NCBI RefSeq assembly: GCF_004349105.1
Contig: NZ_SMLB01000005.1
Location: 186,001 to 250,000, forward strand
Length of the DNA: 64,000 nucleotides
Source: Jiangella aurantiaca
GTDB lineage: Bacteria > Actinomycetota > Actinomycetes > Jiangellales > Jiangellaceae
Reading direction: 5' to 3'
Shown piece by piece: positions 8,749 through 18,708 of this stretch; the stretch's first letter is position 1; each line of letters opens with the position of its first letter. A program made the position numbers and the translations under genes. Under the pieces are notes generated by a model, which was given only the letters and a program-made list of their open reading frames with translations, had not been told where the DNA came from and ran no database searches.

Positions 8749-9717
8749 GTGACCGCGACCCTTCCGACGACTCCGGCCCCGGCGCCCGGCCGGGCCGCCC
8801 GGTTCGTGCGGCGGCTGCCGCTGCCGTCGGAGGCGGTGCTGCGTCGGCTGGCGGTCGCGTCGCTGGTCACGCAGGCCGGCATCATCGTGACCGGCGGAGC
8901 GGTCCGGCTCACCGACTCCGGGCTCGGCTGCCCGGACTGGCCGCACTGCACCGCGGGGTCCCTCGCCGCGACCCCCGAGATGGGGATGCACGGCGCGATC
9001 GAGTTCGGGAACCGGCTGCTCACGTTCGTGGTCGGCGCCGTCGCGTTCGCGATGCTGGTCGCGGTGCTGCGGACGTTCACATCCGATCGGCCGCGCCGCG
9101 ACCTCCTGGTGCTGTCGGCCGCGCTGCTCGGCTTCGTGCCGGCGCAGGCCGTCATCGGCGGCATCACCGTCTGGAGCGACCTGAACCCGTGGGTCGTCAT
9201 GTGCCACTTCCTGGTGTCGACTGTACTGGTCGGCGCCGCGACGGTGCTGGTCAGACGCACGCAACGGCCGCTCGGCGCGGTCCCGGCGCGCGTCGGGCTG
9301 CCATGGCTGGAACGGCTCGGCCTGCTCACGCTGGTCGTCACCGCCGTCGCCGTCTATCTGGGCGCCGTGGTCACGGGCAGCGGGCCGCACGCCGGCGACC
9401 CCGACTCCAAGCGCACCGGCCTGGACGTCGCGGTGGTGACGCAGGTGCACGCGGACTCGGTGCTGCTGCTCATCGGCATCTCGATCGGTCTCTACTTCAC
9501 CAGCCGGGCGGTCGGCTCGCCCGGCCGGGCCGCCCGCGCCGCCGCTGTCCTGATCGCCGTCGAACTCGGGCAGGGACTCATCGGGCTGATGCAGTATCGG
9601 CTCGAGCTGCCGGAACTGCTGGTCGGGCTGCACATGCTCGGCGCGGCGCTCATGGTGATGGCCGCGACCGACGCCTGGTACGCGACCCGCTGGCTGCCCT
9701 CGCGCCGGCCGGGCTGA
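8749..9717 (+). CDS. ctaA: Heme A synthase (COX15/CtaA)
   Basis: 322-residue membrane enzyme that oxidises the C8 methyl of heme O to the formyl of heme A for aa3-type cytochrome oxidase. About eight transmembrane helices are visible. Conserved heme-ligand histidines occur in MHGAIEFGNRL, VMCHFLVSTVL, QVHADSVLLLIG and LHMLGAALMV, and the exposed cysteine pair lies in GLGCPDWPHC. The GTG at 8749 (or 8746) is chosen because the family starts just before the arginine-rich segment and first helix; the ATG at 8741 is out of frame. The partner heme O synthase ctaB lies 1.5 kb away on the other strand. Confidence 0.93.
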   Translation: MTATLPTTPAPAPGRAARFVRRLPLPSEAVLRRLAVASLVTQAGIIVTGGAVRLTDSGLGCPDWPHCTAGSLAATPEMGMHGAIEFGNRLLTFVVGAVAFAMLVAVLRTFTSDRPRRDLLVLSAALLGFVPAQAVIGGITVWSDLNPWVVMCHFLVSTVLVGAATVLVRRTQRPLGAVPARVGLPWLERLGLLTLVVTAVAVYLGAVVTGSGPHAGDPDSKRTGLDVAVVTQVHADSVLLLIGISIGLYFTSRAVGSPGRAARAAAVLIAVELGQGLIGLMQYRLELPELLVGLHMLGAALMVMAATDAWYATRWLPSRRPG

Positions 9718-9780
9718 CCAAGGGCACCGGCTGCCTGACAACTGGCAGTTCTGGGCCGTTTGCCGATCGACCGGCCGGGT

Positions 9781-9814
9781 ACCTCCCAAGGCGAATCCCG
9801 CCTATTCGGGAGGT
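9781..9814 (+). promoter_or_regulatory. Ribosome-site-masking hairpin before the DUF6458 gene
   Basis: ACCTCCC (9781-9787) pairs perfectly with GGGAGGT (9808-9814), and inside it CGAAT pairs with ATTCG. GGGAGG is the ribosome binding site of the gene at 9823, so the hairpin would hide it in the mRNA. Confidence 0.5.
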
Positions 9815-9822
9815 GTGTCCAT

Positions 9823-10071
9823 ATGAGCATCGGTCTGGGTGTGTTCCTGATGGCGCTGGGCCTGATCCTGGCGCTCGGCGTCCGGGACCGGCTTTCCGAC
9901 TTCGACCTCAGCGTCATCGGCTGGGTGCTCACCGGTGTCGGTGCCCTGGCCATCGTGGTGTCGATGATGGTCGCATCCATGCGTACGCGTCGTGCGCACA
10001 CCACGGAGTACGTCGATCGCCCGCGCACCACGGAGTACGTCGAACGGCGCGACGACATCGACCCGCTCTGA
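9823..10071 (+). CDS. DUF6458-type small membrane protein, second copy
   Basis: 82-residue paralogue of the protein at 3883. It has the same two helices (VFLMALGLILALGV and VIGWVLTGVGALAIVVSMMV) and loop RDRLSDFDLS, but the tail differs and contains a small repeat, HTTEYVDRPRTTEYVERRDD. The ATG at 9823 has GGGAGG nine bases upstream, partly masked by a hairpin. Function unknown. Two copies 6 kb apart suggest duplication and tail divergence. Confidence 0.83.
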   Translation: MSIGLGVFLMALGLILALGVRDRLSDFDLSVIGWVLTGVGALAIVVSMMVASMRTRRAHTTEYVDRPRTTEYVERRDDIDPL

Positions 10072-10133
10072 TCCCGCAGGATCAGCGCACGACCAATGGA
10101 GCACGACGTCGCCGGCGGCAGCCGGCGAACCGT

Positions 10134-10163
10134 GGCGCCCGCCCCGAGCTCGGGACGGGCGCC
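10134..10163. terminator. Bidirectional hairpin between convergent genes
   Basis: GGCGCCCG and CGGGCGCC flank the palindrome CCCGAGCTCGGG, giving a stem of about 15 bp with a single C-A mismatch. It sits between the convergent DUF6458 gene and the MerR gene. No U-tract, as is common for actinobacterial terminators. Confidence 0.6.
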
Positions 10164-10182
10164 GCTCCTTCGCGCCGCCCGC

Positions 10183-11142
10183 TCAGGCCTCGGCGGCCGC
10201 CAGCAACGCCTGCGCGAACCACTCCATCGTGGCGACGCTGCCGGATCGCACCTGCTCGCGCGGCCAGTCGTTGATGATGCCGACCAGCTCCCAGTACCGC
10301 TCGACCCGGGCGTCGGAGAACAGGACGACCTGCTGGCCGAGCTCCCGGCGGAAGTCCACACCGTCGGAGACGCCGCGGGCGTGGGCGAAGCGGGGCGCCA
10401 GCTGGTCGACCACCAGACGGCCCTCCGGCGATGCGGGCGCCACCCCGGCCGATCGCAGCGGCGTCACCAGGTCGGTCACGCTCTCGTAGAGCGCCACCTC
10501 CGCGGGCGCCGGGCCGGAAGACTCCCCCGACGCCCCCGCCGCGCCGGCCTCGGCCATCTGCCGCGCCCGCGCCCGGTAGGACGGGTCCTGCACCAGGTCG
10601 GCCAGCTCGACCCAGGCCTCCACCTGAGCCGGCGTGGGATCGTCCGGAAGGTCGACGCTGACGGAGCGCATGCGCTCCGCGAACACAGGGTCGGCGTCCA
10701 GCCCCTGGAACGTCGACTCCCAGTAGTCGTCGATGATCTGCTGCCGTTCGGCGGCCGACAGGTGGGCCAGGCGGTTCATGAGATCCAGCTCCTCGTGGTC
10801 GTCGATCCCCAGCGCGGCCACCGCCCGCAGCACCGAACGCCGGGTCCGGAGCAGCCGGATCTGCGCGTCGAGGGCGGCGGCGTGCGCCGTCGCCATGTCG
10901 GCCAGTGACAGCGACCGGTCGAGGACCTGCCGGACGGTCGCGAGATCGATGCCGAGCTCGCGCAGCGTTCGGACGAGGTCCAGCCGGGCCACGGCGACGG
11001 CGTCGTAGCGGCGGTAGCCCGCCGGGGATCGGTCGGTCGGCGGCACCAGCCCGATGTCGGCGTAGTACCTGATCGTCTTCACCGGGAGTCCGGTGCGCCG
11101 GGCCAGGTCGCCGATGCTCAGGAAAATGCCGTCGTCGTTCAC
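10183..11142 (-). CDS. MerR-family transcriptional regulator
   Basis: 319-residue regulator. The N-terminal MerR winged helix is clear at residues 8-75 (SIGDLARRTGLPVKTIRYYADIGLV, PAGYRRYDAVAVARLDLVRTLRELG). The long coiled-coil helix follows, then a C-terminal effector domain of about 200 residues without recognisable ligand residues. It has no Cys pattern for metal binding, so an organic ligand is more likely (inference). The GTG at 11142 fits the family start. A MerR-type operator lies 16 bp upstream, so it probably controls itself. Confidence 0.9.
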   Translation of the reverse strand: MNDDGIFLSIGDLARRTGLPVKTIRYYADIGLVPPTDRSPAGYRRYDAVAVARLDLVRTLRELGIDLATVRQVLDRSLSLADMATAHAAALDAQIRLLRTRRSVLRAVAALGIDDHEELDLMNRLAHLSAAERQQIIDDYWESTFQGLDADPVFAERMRSVSVDLPDDPTPAQVEAWVELADLVQDPSYRARARQMAEAGAAGASGESSGPAPAEVALYESVTDLVTPLRSAGVAPASPEGRLVVDQLAPRFAHARGVSDGVDFRRELGQQVVLFSDARVERYWELVGIINDWPREQVRSGSVATMEWFAQALLAAAEA

Positions 11143-11157
11143 GCGAACCACCGTGGT

Positions 11158-11178
11158 GTCTCCAGTCGCTGGAGAGTC
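11158..11178 (-). promoter_or_regulatory. MerR-type operator
   Basis: On the minus strand GACTCTCCAG-CGA-CTGGAGAC forms a dyad (CTCCAG 11160-11165, CTGGAG 11169-11174) directly attached to a -35-like TTGACT. This is the classic arrangement of MerR operators, with the dyad lying in an over-long promoter spacer. It precedes the MerR gene at 11142. Confidence 0.7.
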
Positions 11179-11201
11179 AACACCACCGACGAGAACCCAG
11201 G

Positions 11202-12155
11202 TCAGCCCAGGATCAGCACGTCGGCCATCACCGCGGCGAACACCACCGTCAGGTAGGTGATCGAGCCGTGGAACAGCCGCATGGCGGTCAGCCCGGCACC
11301 GTCGGGCGTCCGCCGCGCCCGGCCGTACAGGCGGTGCGCCTCGACGAGGAACCACACGCCGGTCAGCACGGACGCCAGCCCGTAGATCCACCCCAGCCCC
11401 GCCACCGGCCACAGCACGAACGTCGTGGCGACCATGGCCCACGAGTACAGCAGGATCTGCAGCGCCACCGTCCGCGCCGACGCCACCACCGGCAGCATCG
11501 GCACCCCGGCCCGCGCGTAGTCGTCGCGGTAGCGCATGGCCAGCGGCCAGTAGTGCGGCGGCGTCCAGAAGAACACCACGAGAAACAACAGCACAGCAGC
11601 CCAACTGAGCGACCCGGTGACGGCGGCCCAGCCGATCAGCGTCGGCACGCAGCCTGCCACCCCGCCCCACACGATGTTCTGCGACGTCCGCCGCTTGAGC
11701 AGCATGGTGTAGACGAGGACGTAGAACAGGTTGGCGGCGATGGTCAGCGCCGCTGCCATCGCGTTGACCCACACGAGCATGATCGCGACAGAAGCGGCCA
11801 GCAACACCGACGCGAACGCGAACGCCGGGTACGGGCCGACGACGGCGCGAGCGAGCGGCCGCCGCCGGGTGCGGTGCATGACGGCGTCGATGTCGCGCTC
11901 GAGCACCTGGTTGAACGCGTGCGCGCTACCGCCGGCCAGCGTGCCGGCGACCAACGTGGCGACCACCAGGCCCAGCGACGGCAGCCCGCGCTCGGCCAGC
12001 ACCATGGCCGGCAGCGTCGTGACGAGCAGCAGCTCGACGACGCGCAGCTTCATGAGCGCGACGTAGGAGCCCATCACGGCCCGCATCCGCGCCAGCCGCG
12101 TGGGCGGCTCCGGCGCACGCCGGGTCGCGGCGAGACTCGGCTCGACGGACGTCAA
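11202..12155 (-). CDS. ctaB: Protoheme IX farnesyltransferase (heme O synthase)
   Basis: 317-residue polytopic UbiA-family enzyme that adds farnesyl to heme B to make heme O, the substrate of CtaA. The prenyl-diphosphate/Mg site NQVLERDIDAVMHRTRRRPL is at residues about 80-100 and the second acidic loop YRDDYARAGVPMLPV at about 205. Nine hydrophobic helices are visible. Divergent from tkt, as in many actinobacteria, with 207 bp between. Confidence 0.96.
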   Translation of the reverse strand: MTSVEPSLAATRRAPEPPTRLARMRAVMGSYVALMKLRVVELLLVTTLPAMVLAERGLPSLGLVVATLVAGTLAGGSAHAFNQVLERDIDAVMHRTRRRPLARAVVGPYPAFAFASVLLAASVAIMLVWVNAMAAALTIAANLFYVLVYTMLLKRRTSQNIVWGGVAGCVPTLIGWAAVTGSLSWAAVLLFLVVFFWTPPHYWPLAMRYRDDYARAGVPMLPVVASARTVALQILLYSWAMVATTFVLWPVAGLGWIYGLASVLTGVWFLVEAHRLYGRARRTPDGAGLTAMRLFHGSITYLTVVFAAVMADVLILG

Positions 12156-12362
12156 CGTTCACCTTCGTGTGGTCGAAGAGACAGGCGGGCGTGGGAACAT
12201 CCGCCAGCTTGGCCTGTTGAGTCTAACGGTGCGCCCAAACCGCCGAGCGGCCGGGCACACGTGCGAGTGACGTCGATACGCTCGACCGTGAACGGCCGTC
12301 GCGTCGACGGCGCCGTGAGCAGAGACGTAGGGACCCTTCCGCCTGAGAGGAACGTCACGCCG

Positions 12363-14468
12363 GTGAACACGACACCCGAGAACAGCGCAGCCTTCGAATG
12401 GACGGAGCTCGACGACCGGGCGGTCGACACCGTGCGGCTGCTGGCCATGGACGCCGTCGAGAAGGCGGGCAACGGGCATCCCGGCACGGCGATGAGCCTC
12501 GCGCCGGTCGCCTACACGCTGTACCAGCGGGTGCTCCGCCACGACCCGTCCGACCAGCACTGGCTCGGCCGCGACCGGTTCGTCCTGTCGGCCGGGCACA
12601 GCAGCCTGACGCAGTACATCCAGCTGTACCTGTCCGGCTACGACGTGACGCTCGACGACCTCAAGGCGTTCCGCACGTGGGGCTCGTCGACGCCGGGTCA
12701 CCCGGAGTACCGGCACACCAACGGCGTCGAGGTCACCACCGGCCCGCTCGGATCCGGGTTCGGGACGGCGGTCGGCATGGCGTTCGCGGCCCGCCGCGTG
12801 CGCGGCCTGCTCGACCCCGACGCGCTGCCGGGCGAGAGCGTCTTCGACCACCACGTCTTCGTCATCGCCTCTGACGGCGACCTCGAGGAGGGCGTGTCGA
12901 GCGAGGCCAGCTCGCTGGCGGGCACGCAGGAGCTGGGCAACCTCATCGTCCTGTGGGACGACAACCACATCTCCATCGAGGACGACACCAACATCGCCTT
13001 CACCGAGGACACCGTCGCCCGCTACGAGGCGTACGGCTGGCACACCCAGGTGGTCGACTTCACCGCCGACGGTGAGTACAAGGAGAACCCGCAGGCCATC
13101 ATCGAGGCGCTGCAGAACGCGAAGGCTGTCACCGACCGGCCGTCGTTCATCGCCGTCCGCACCATCATCGGCTGGCCGGCGCCGAACAAGCAGAACACCG
13201 GCGCCATCCACGGCTCCGCCCTGGGCGCCGACGAGGTCGCCGCCACCAAGCGGGTGCTGGGCGCCGACCCGGAGAAGTCGTTCGACGTCGCCGACGACGT
13301 CCTGGCGCACGCGCGCGAGGTCGGCGAGCGCGGCAAGCGGCTGCGCACCGAGTGGGACGGGCGCTACGCCGCCTGGCGCGAGGCGAACCCCGACCGCGCG
13401 GCCCTGCTCGACCGCCTGCAGGACCGCGAGCTGCCCGAGGGCTGGACCGACAGCCTGCCGGTCTTCGAGCCGTCGGAGAAGGGCGTCGCCACCCGCGCCG
13501 CGTCGGGCAAGGTGATCAACGCCGTCGCGCCGGTGCTGCCGGAGCTGTGGGGCGGCTCGGCCGACCTCGCCGGCTCCAACAACACCACCATCGAGGGCGA
13601 GCCGAGCTTCCTGCCGGAGAAGCGCTCCTCGAAGATGTTTCCCGGCGACCCGTACGGCCGCACGCTGCACTTCGGCGTCCGCGAGTTCGCCTCTGGGCTG
13701 ATCGTCAACGGCATCGCGCTCAACGGCTTGACCCGCCCATACGCCGCGACGTTCCTGGTGTTCAGCGACTACCAGCGGGCCGCGGTCCGGCTGGCGGCGC
13801 TGCAGCAGCTGCCGGTGACGTTCGTGTGGACGCACGACTCCATCGGCCTCGGCGAGGACGGCCCGACGCACCAGCCGGTCGAGCACCTGTCGGCGCTGCG
13901 GGCCATCCCGGGCCTGGACGTCGTCCGCCCCGCCGACGCGAATGAGACGGCCGTCGCCTGGCGCACCATCCTGGAGCGGCAGCACCCGGCCGGCCTGGCG
14001 CTGACCCGGCAGAACGTCCCGACGTTCGACCGCAGCGTCTTCGGCTCGGCCGAGGGCACCGCGCGAGGCGGCTACGTGTTCGCCGAGGCCGCCACAGACG
14101 ACGGGAGTGGGACGCCTCGAGTGATTTTGATCGGCACCGGCTCGGAGCTGCAGATCGCCGTCGAGGCACGCGAGCGGCTGCAGGCCGACGGCGTGCCCAC
14201 CCGAGTGGTCTCGATGCCGTCGCAGGAGTGGTTCGAGGAGCAGGACGCCGAGTACCGCGAGTCCGTCCTGCCGGCCGCCGTCAAGGCCCGCGTCTCCGTC
14301 GAGGCCGGCGTGGCGATGAGCTGGTACCGCTACCTCGGCGACGCCGGCCGGGCCGTCAGCCTCGAGCACTTCGGCGCGTCGGCCGACTACAAGACCCTGT
14401 ACCGCGAGTTCGGCATCACGGCCGACGCCGTGGTGGCCGCGGCCCTCGAGTCCATCTCCAACGCCTAA
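12363..14468 (+). CDS. tkt: Transketolase
   Basis: 701-residue thiamine-diphosphate enzyme moving two-carbon units between sugar phosphates in the non-oxidative pentose phosphate pathway. The N-terminal motif KAGNGHPGTAMSLAPVAY, the ThDP/Mg motif SDGDLEEGVSSEASSLAG with DDNHISIEDDT, and the pyrimidine domain with THDSIGLGEDGPTHQPVEHL are all intact. The GTG at 12363 follows GAGAGG and gives the normal length; the long open frame upstream crosses ctaB and is not coding. First gene of the tkt-tal-pgi-zwf-opcA-pgl operon, 12 bp before tal. Confidence 0.97.
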   Translation: MNTTPENSAAFEWTELDDRAVDTVRLLAMDAVEKAGNGHPGTAMSLAPVAYTLYQRVLRHDPSDQHWLGRDRFVLSAGHSSLTQYIQLYLSGYDVTLDDLKAFRTWGSSTPGHPEYRHTNGVEVTTGPLGSGFGTAVGMAFAARRVRGLLDPDALPGESVFDHHVFVIASDGDLEEGVSSEASSLAGTQELGNLIVLWDDNHISIEDDTNIAFTEDTVARYEAYGWHTQVVDFTADGEYKENPQAIIEALQNAKAVTDRPSFIAVRTIIGWPAPNKQNTGAIHGSALGADEVAATKRVLGADPEKSFDVADDVLAHAREVGERGKRLRTEWDGRYAAWREANPDRAALLDRLQDRELPEGWTDSLPVFEPSEKGVATRAASGKVINAVAPVLPELWGGSADLAGSNNTTIEGEPSFLPEKRSSKMFPGDPYGRTLHFGVREFASGLIVNGIALNGLTRPYAATFLVFSDYQRAAVRLAALQQLPVTFVWTHDSIGLGEDGPTHQPVEHLSALRAIPGLDVVRPADANETAVAWRTILERQHPAGLALTRQNVPTFDRSVFGSAEGTARGGYVFAEAATDDGSGTPRVILIGTGSELQIAVEARERLQADGVPTRVVSMPSQEWFEEQDAEYRESVLPAAVKARVSVEAGVAMSWYRYLGDAGRAVSLEHFGASADYKTLYREFGITADAVVAAALESISNA

Positions 14469-14480
14469 GAGGAACCGATC

Positions 14481-15593
14481 ATGACCACATCCGATCCGCT
14501 CGGCCGGCTCTCCGCGGAGGGCGTCGCCATCTGGCTCGACGACCTCTCGCGCGACCGCCTCACCACCGGCAACCTGCAGGCGCTCGTCGACGAGAAGCAC
14601 GTCGTCGGCGTCACCACCAACCCGTCGATCTTCCAGGCCGCCATCACCAAGAGCAGCCTGTACGACGACGACCTCCGCCGCCACGCCGGGCAGGGCTCCG
14701 ACGCCGACGCCGCCGTGCGCGACCTCACGACCGACGACGTCCGCGCCGCCGCCGACCTGTTCGCCCCGATCGCCGAGCGCAGCGCCAACGGCGACGGCCG
14801 GGTCTCCATCGAGGTCGACCCGCGGCTGGCGCACGACACCGACGCCACCATCGCCCAGGCGCGCGAGCTGTGGGCCGAGGTCGACCGCCCGAACATCTTC
14901 GTGAAGATCCCCGCGACGAAGGCCGGGCTGCCGGCCATCACGGCGTCGATCGCCGCGGGAATCAGCGTGAACGTCACGCTGATCTTCTCCATCGACCGCT
15001 ACCGTGAAGTCATGGACGCCTACCAGGCGGGACTCGAGCAGCGGGTCGCCGCCGGTGAGTCGCTCGACGGCATCGCCTCGGTCGCGTCCTTCTTCGTGAG
15101 CCGGGTCGACACCGAGATCGACAAGCGGCTGGAGTCCATCGGCACCGACGAGGCGCTCGCGCTGCGCGGGCAGTCCGCCGTCGCCAACGCCCGGCTTGCC
15201 TACGCCGCCTACGAGGACGTCATCGCCACCGACCGCTGGCAGCGGCTGGAGGCGGCCGGCGCCCAGCGGCAGCGACCGCTGTGGGCGTCGACGTCCACGA
15301 AGAACCCCGACTACGACGACACCATGTACGTCACCCAGCTGGTCGCCCCCGACACCGTCAACACCATGCCCGAGGCGACCATCGAGGCGGTCGCCGACCA
15401 CGGCGACATCACCGGCGACACCATCCGGCCCAACCGCGACAACGCGTGGAACACGCTGGCCGCGGTCCGCGCCGCCGGCGTCGACCTCGACGACGTCAGC
15501 GAGGTCCTCGAGCGCGAGGGCGTGGAGAAGTTCGAAACCAGCTGGAACGACCTGCTCGAGTCCGTCAACGCCAAGCTGGAGGCCGCCAAGTGA
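14481..15593 (+). CDS. tal: Transaldolase
   Basis: 370-residue transaldolase, transferring a dihydroxyacetone unit in the non-oxidative pentose phosphate pathway. The signature [12 protein letters not shown] is at residues 41-52, the Schiff-base lysine is predicted at Lys142 in [16 protein letters not shown], and the second signature [19 protein letters not shown] is at about residue 197. Length fits the long actinobacterial subclass. Overlaps the next gene by GTGA. Confidence 0.97.
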   Translation: MTTSDPLGRLSAEGVAIWLDDLSRDRLTTGNLQALVDEKHVVGVTTNPSIFQAAITKSSLYDDDLRRHAGQGSDADAAVRDLTTDDVRAAADLFAPIAERSANGDGRVSIEVDPRLAHDTDATIAQARELWAEVDRPNIFVKIPATKAGLPAITASIAAGISVNVTLIFSIDRYREVMDAYQAGLEQRVAAGESLDGIASVASFFVSRVDTEIDKRLESIGTDEALALRGQSAVANARLAYAAYEDVIATDRWQRLEAAGAQRQRPLWASTSTKNPDYDDTMYVTQLVAPDTVNTMPEATIEAVADHGDITGDTIRPNRDNAWNTLAAVRAAGVDLDDVSEVLEREGVEKFETSWNDLLESVNAKLEAAK

Positions 15594-17182
15594 CCGCTCT
15601 GACCGTCACCACGTACGGCGTCGACGCGGACGCCGTCGTCGACGGCCTGGTCGGCGAGAAGGTCGCGTCCCGCATCGCGGCGAAGGACGCCACGGTGTGG
15701 GGCCCGGAGGCCGAGCCCGAGGCGTCGATCCGGCTCGGCTGGACCGACCTGCACGAGACGTCGCGGCCTCTGCTGGCCGAGATCGAGGCGCTGTCGGCGG
15801 AACTGCGGGCCGAAGGGCTGGACCGCATCGTGCTGGCCGGCATGGGCGGCTCGTCGCTGGCGCCGGAGGTCATCACCCGGACGGCGGGCGTCGAGCTGAC
15901 CGTGCTCGACACCACCGACCCGGGTGCGGTCCGGCGGGCGCTGGCCGACCGCCTGGACCGCACCGTCCTGGTGGTGTCCAGCAAGTCCGGCTCGACGGTC
16001 GAGACCGACAGCCAGCGCCGGGTGTTCGAGGCGGCCTTCACGGAGGCCGGCATCGAAGCCGCCAGCCGCATCGTCGTCGTGACGGACCCCGGCTCCGGCC
16101 TGGCCGATCTCGCCGGCGAGCGCGGCTACCGCAGGCTGTTCATCGCCGACCCCAACGTCGGCGGCCGCTACTCCGCCCTGACGGCGTTCGGCCTGGTCCC
16201 GAGCGGGCTGGCCGGCGCCGACATCGCCGCCCTGCTGGACGAGGCGGCCGCCGCCGCCGAGCGGCTGGCCGGTGACATCCCCGACAACCCCGCGCTGCGG
16301 CTGGGTGCCGCTCTGGCCGGCGGTCACGGCGACGGGCGAGACAAGGTCGCCATCGCCGACGCCGGCTCCGGCATCGTCGGCTTCGCCGACTGGGCCGAGC
16401 AGCTGATCGCCGAGTCCACCGGCAAGCAGGGCACCGGCATCCTGCCGGTCGCCAGCGGCAGCGTCGACGACCCCGAAGTCACGCACGCGGCCGCCGACGT
16501 GCTGCCGGCGCTCGTCGGCTCCCCCGCGCAGGCGCCCGCGAAGGGCGTCGTCGTCGCCGGTGAGCTGGGCGCGCAGTTCCTGCTCTGGGAGTACGCGACG
16601 GCCGTCGCCGGGAAGCTGCTGGGCATCAACCCGTTCGACCAGCCCGACGTCGAGAGCGCGAAGGCCGCCGCGCGTGGCCTGCTCGACGCCACGCCGGAGC
16701 CCGAGGCGCCCGCGTTCACCGACGGCGGTGTCGAGGTCCGCGGCTCCGCCGGGCTGCTGGACGGCGTCGACTCCCTCGCCGGCGCGGTCGACGCGCTGCT
16801 CGGCCGGCTGGCGCCGAACGGTTACCTCGCCGTCATGGCCTACCTCGACCGCGAGGGCGACGACGCCGTGCTCGCCGACGTCCGCGTCCCGCTGGAGCGG
16901 CGGACCGAGCGGCCGGTGACGTTCGGGTGGGGGCCGCGCTTCCTGCACTCCACCGGGCAGTACCACAAGGGCGGCCCGGCCCAGGGCGTCTACCTGCAGG
17001 TCACCGGCACTCCCGCCGACGACCTGGAGATTCCGGACCGGCCGTTCACGTTCGGGCAGCTGATCGCCGCGCAGGCCGCCGGCGATGCCCAGGTGCTGGC
17101 CGACCACGACCGTCCGGTGCTCCGGCTGCACCTGACCGACCGCAAGGCAGGCATCGAGACCCTGAGGGGCATCCTGAGGTGA
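15590..17182 (+). CDS. pgi: Glucose-6-phosphate isomerase
   Basis: 530-residue sugar isomerase interconverting glucose-6-phosphate and fructose-6-phosphate. The SIS fold is visible in [20 protein letters not shown] and [20 protein letters not shown]; the C-terminal part contains [17 protein letters not shown], with the catalytic His/Lys region. This is the divergent pgi type found within actinobacterial pentose phosphate operons. The GTG at 15590 overlaps the tal stop. The overlap with zwf indicates coupled translation. Confidence 0.93.
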   Translation: MTALTVTTYGVDADAVVDGLVGEKVASRIAAKDATVWGPEAEPEASIRLGWTDLHETSRPLLAEIEALSAELRAEGLDRIVLAGMGGSSLAPEVITRTAGVELTVLDTTDPGAVRRALADRLDRTVLVVSSKSGSTVETDSQRRVFEAAFTEAGIEAASRIVVVTDPGSGLADLAGERGYRRLFIADPNVGGRYSALTAFGLVPSGLAGADIAALLDEAAAAAERLAGDIPDNPALRLGAALAGGHGDGRDKVAIADAGSGIVGFADWAEQLIAESTGKQGTGILPVASGSVDDPEVTHAAADVLPALVGSPAQAPAKGVVVAGELGAQFLLWEYATAVAGKLLGINPFDQPDVESAKAAARGLLDATPEPEAPAFTDGGVEVRGSAGLLDGVDSLAGAVDALLGRLAPNGYLAVMAYLDREGDDAVLADVRVPLERRTERPVTFGWGPRFLHSTGQYHKGGPAQGVYLQVTGTPADDLEIPDRPFTFGQLIAAQAAGDAQVLADHDRPVLRLHLTDRKAGIETLRGILR

Positions 17183-18708
17183 AAGTGACGAACCCGCTGC
17201 GCGACAAGCGCGACAAGCGGCTGCCGCGCATCGCCGGCCCGTCCGGTTTGGTGATCTTCGGGGTCACCGGCGATCTCGCGCGGAAGAAGCTGATGCCGGC
17301 GGTGTACGACCTCGCCAACCGCGGCCTGCTGCCGCCCGGCTTCTCGTTGGTCGGCTTCGCCCGGCGCGACTGGGCCACGCAGGACTTCGGCAAGATCGTG
17401 CACGACGCCGTCAAGCAGCACGCGCGCACTCCGTTCCGGGAGGCGACCTGGCGGCAGCTCGCGCAGGGGTTCAGGTTCGTGCCGGGCGACTTCTCCGACG
17501 ACGACGCCTTCGACCGGCTGGCCGAGACCGTCCACGAGCTCGACCAGCAGCAGGGCACCGGCGGCAACTTCGCGTACTACCTGTCCATCCCGCCGTCGTT
17601 CTTCGACATCGTCTGCAAGCAGCTGGACCGCTCCGGGCTGGCCCATCCGGACGGGCCTGAGCAGTGGCGGCGGGTGATCATCGAGAAGCCGTTCGGTCAC
17701 GACCTCGCGAGCGCGCGGCAGCTCAACGCGACGGTCGAGAGCATCTTCCCGCCCGACGCGATCTTCCGCATCGACCACTACCTGGGCAAGGAGACGGTCC
17801 AGAACATCCTGGCGCTGCGCTTCGCCAACCAGCTGTTCGAGCCGATCTGGAACGCCCACTACGTCGACCACGTGCAGATCACGATGGCCGAGGACATCGG
17901 CATCGAGGGCCGGGCCGGCTACTACGACGGCATCGGCGCGGCCCGCGACGTCATCCAGAACCACCTGCTGCAGCTGCTGGCGCTGGTGGCCATGGAGGAG
18001 CCGGTGTCGTTCAACGCGTCGGACCTGCGCGCGGAGAAGGAGAAGATCCTGTCCGCGGTGCGGCTGCCGGCGGAGCTGGACCTCTACACCGCCCGCGGGC
18101 AGTACGCGGACGGCTGGGCCGGCGGGCAGAAGGTGAAGGGCTTCCTCGAGGAGGACGGCATCCCGGCGGGCTCCACGACGGAGACCTACGCCGCCGTCCG
18201 CCTCGACATCGACACCCGTCGCTGGGCCGGCGTGCCGTTCTACCTGCGCACCGGCAAGCGGCTGGGCCGCCGCGTCACCGAGGTGGCGATCGTCTTCAAG
18301 CGTGCGCCGCACCTGCCGTTCGAGTCCACCGCCACCGAGGAGCTGGGCCAGAACGCGCTGGTCATCCGCGTCCAGCCGGACGAGGGCACCACCATCCGGT
18401 TCGGGTCCAAGGTGCCGGGCACGGCCATGGAGGTCCGCGACGTGACGATGGACTTCGGCTACGGCGGCTCGTTCACCGAGGAGAGCCCCGAGGCCTACGA
18501 GCGGCTGATCCTCGACGTCCTGCTGGGCGACCCGCCGCTGTTCCCCCGTCACGAAGAGGTGGAGCTCTCCTGGCAGATCCTCGACCCGATCGAGGAGTTC
18601 TGGGCCAAGAGCTCCGGGCGGCCCGAGCAGTACTCGCCCGGCGGCTGGGGTCCCGCGTCGGCCGACGAGATGCTGGCCCACGACGGCCGCAGCTGGAGGC
18701 GTCCATGA
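17179..18708 (+). CDS. zwf: Glucose-6-phosphate 1-dehydrogenase
   Basis: 509-residue first enzyme of the oxidative pentose phosphate pathway, making 6-phosphogluconolactone and NADPH. Nucleotide fold GVTGDLARKK is at residues 28-37, EKPFG at 169-173 and the active-site motif RIDHYLGKE at 197-205, all intact. The GTG at 17179 overlaps the pgi stop; a GTG two codons later is an alternative. Overlaps opcA by ATGA. Confidence 0.97.
   Translation: MKVTNPLRDKRDKRLPRIAGPSGLVIFGVTGDLARKKLMPAVYDLANRGLLPPGFSLVGFARRDWATQDFGKIVHDAVKQHARTPFREATWRQLAQGFRFVPGDFSDDDAFDRLAETVHELDQQQGTGGNFAYYLSIPPSFFDIVCKQLDRSGLAHPDGPEQWRRVIIEKPFGHDLASARQLNATVESIFPPDAIFRIDHYLGKETVQNILALRFANQLFEPIWNAHYVDHVQITMAEDIGIEGRAGYYDGIGAARDVIQNHLLQLLALVAMEEPVSFNASDLRAEKEKILSAVRLPAELDLYTARGQYADGWAGGQKVKGFLEEDGIPAGSTTETYAAVRLDIDTRRWAGVPFYLRTGKRLGRRVTEVAIVFKRAPHLPFESTATEELGQNALVIRVQPDEGTTIRFGSKVPGTAMEVRDVTMDFGYGGSFTEESPEAYERLILDVLLGDPPLFPRHEEVELSWQILDPIEEFWAKSSGRPEQYSPGGWGPASADEMLAHDGRSWRRP

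Noticed and set aside
11268-12362. 365-codon upstream extension of the tkt frame
   Set aside because: It runs antisense through ctaB, shows no similarity to transketolase, and the ribosome site GAGAGG at the GTG 12363 gives the normal length.
12159-15401. 1080-codon minus-strand open frame
   Set aside because: Antisense to tkt and tal; composition of a shadow frame, no motif.
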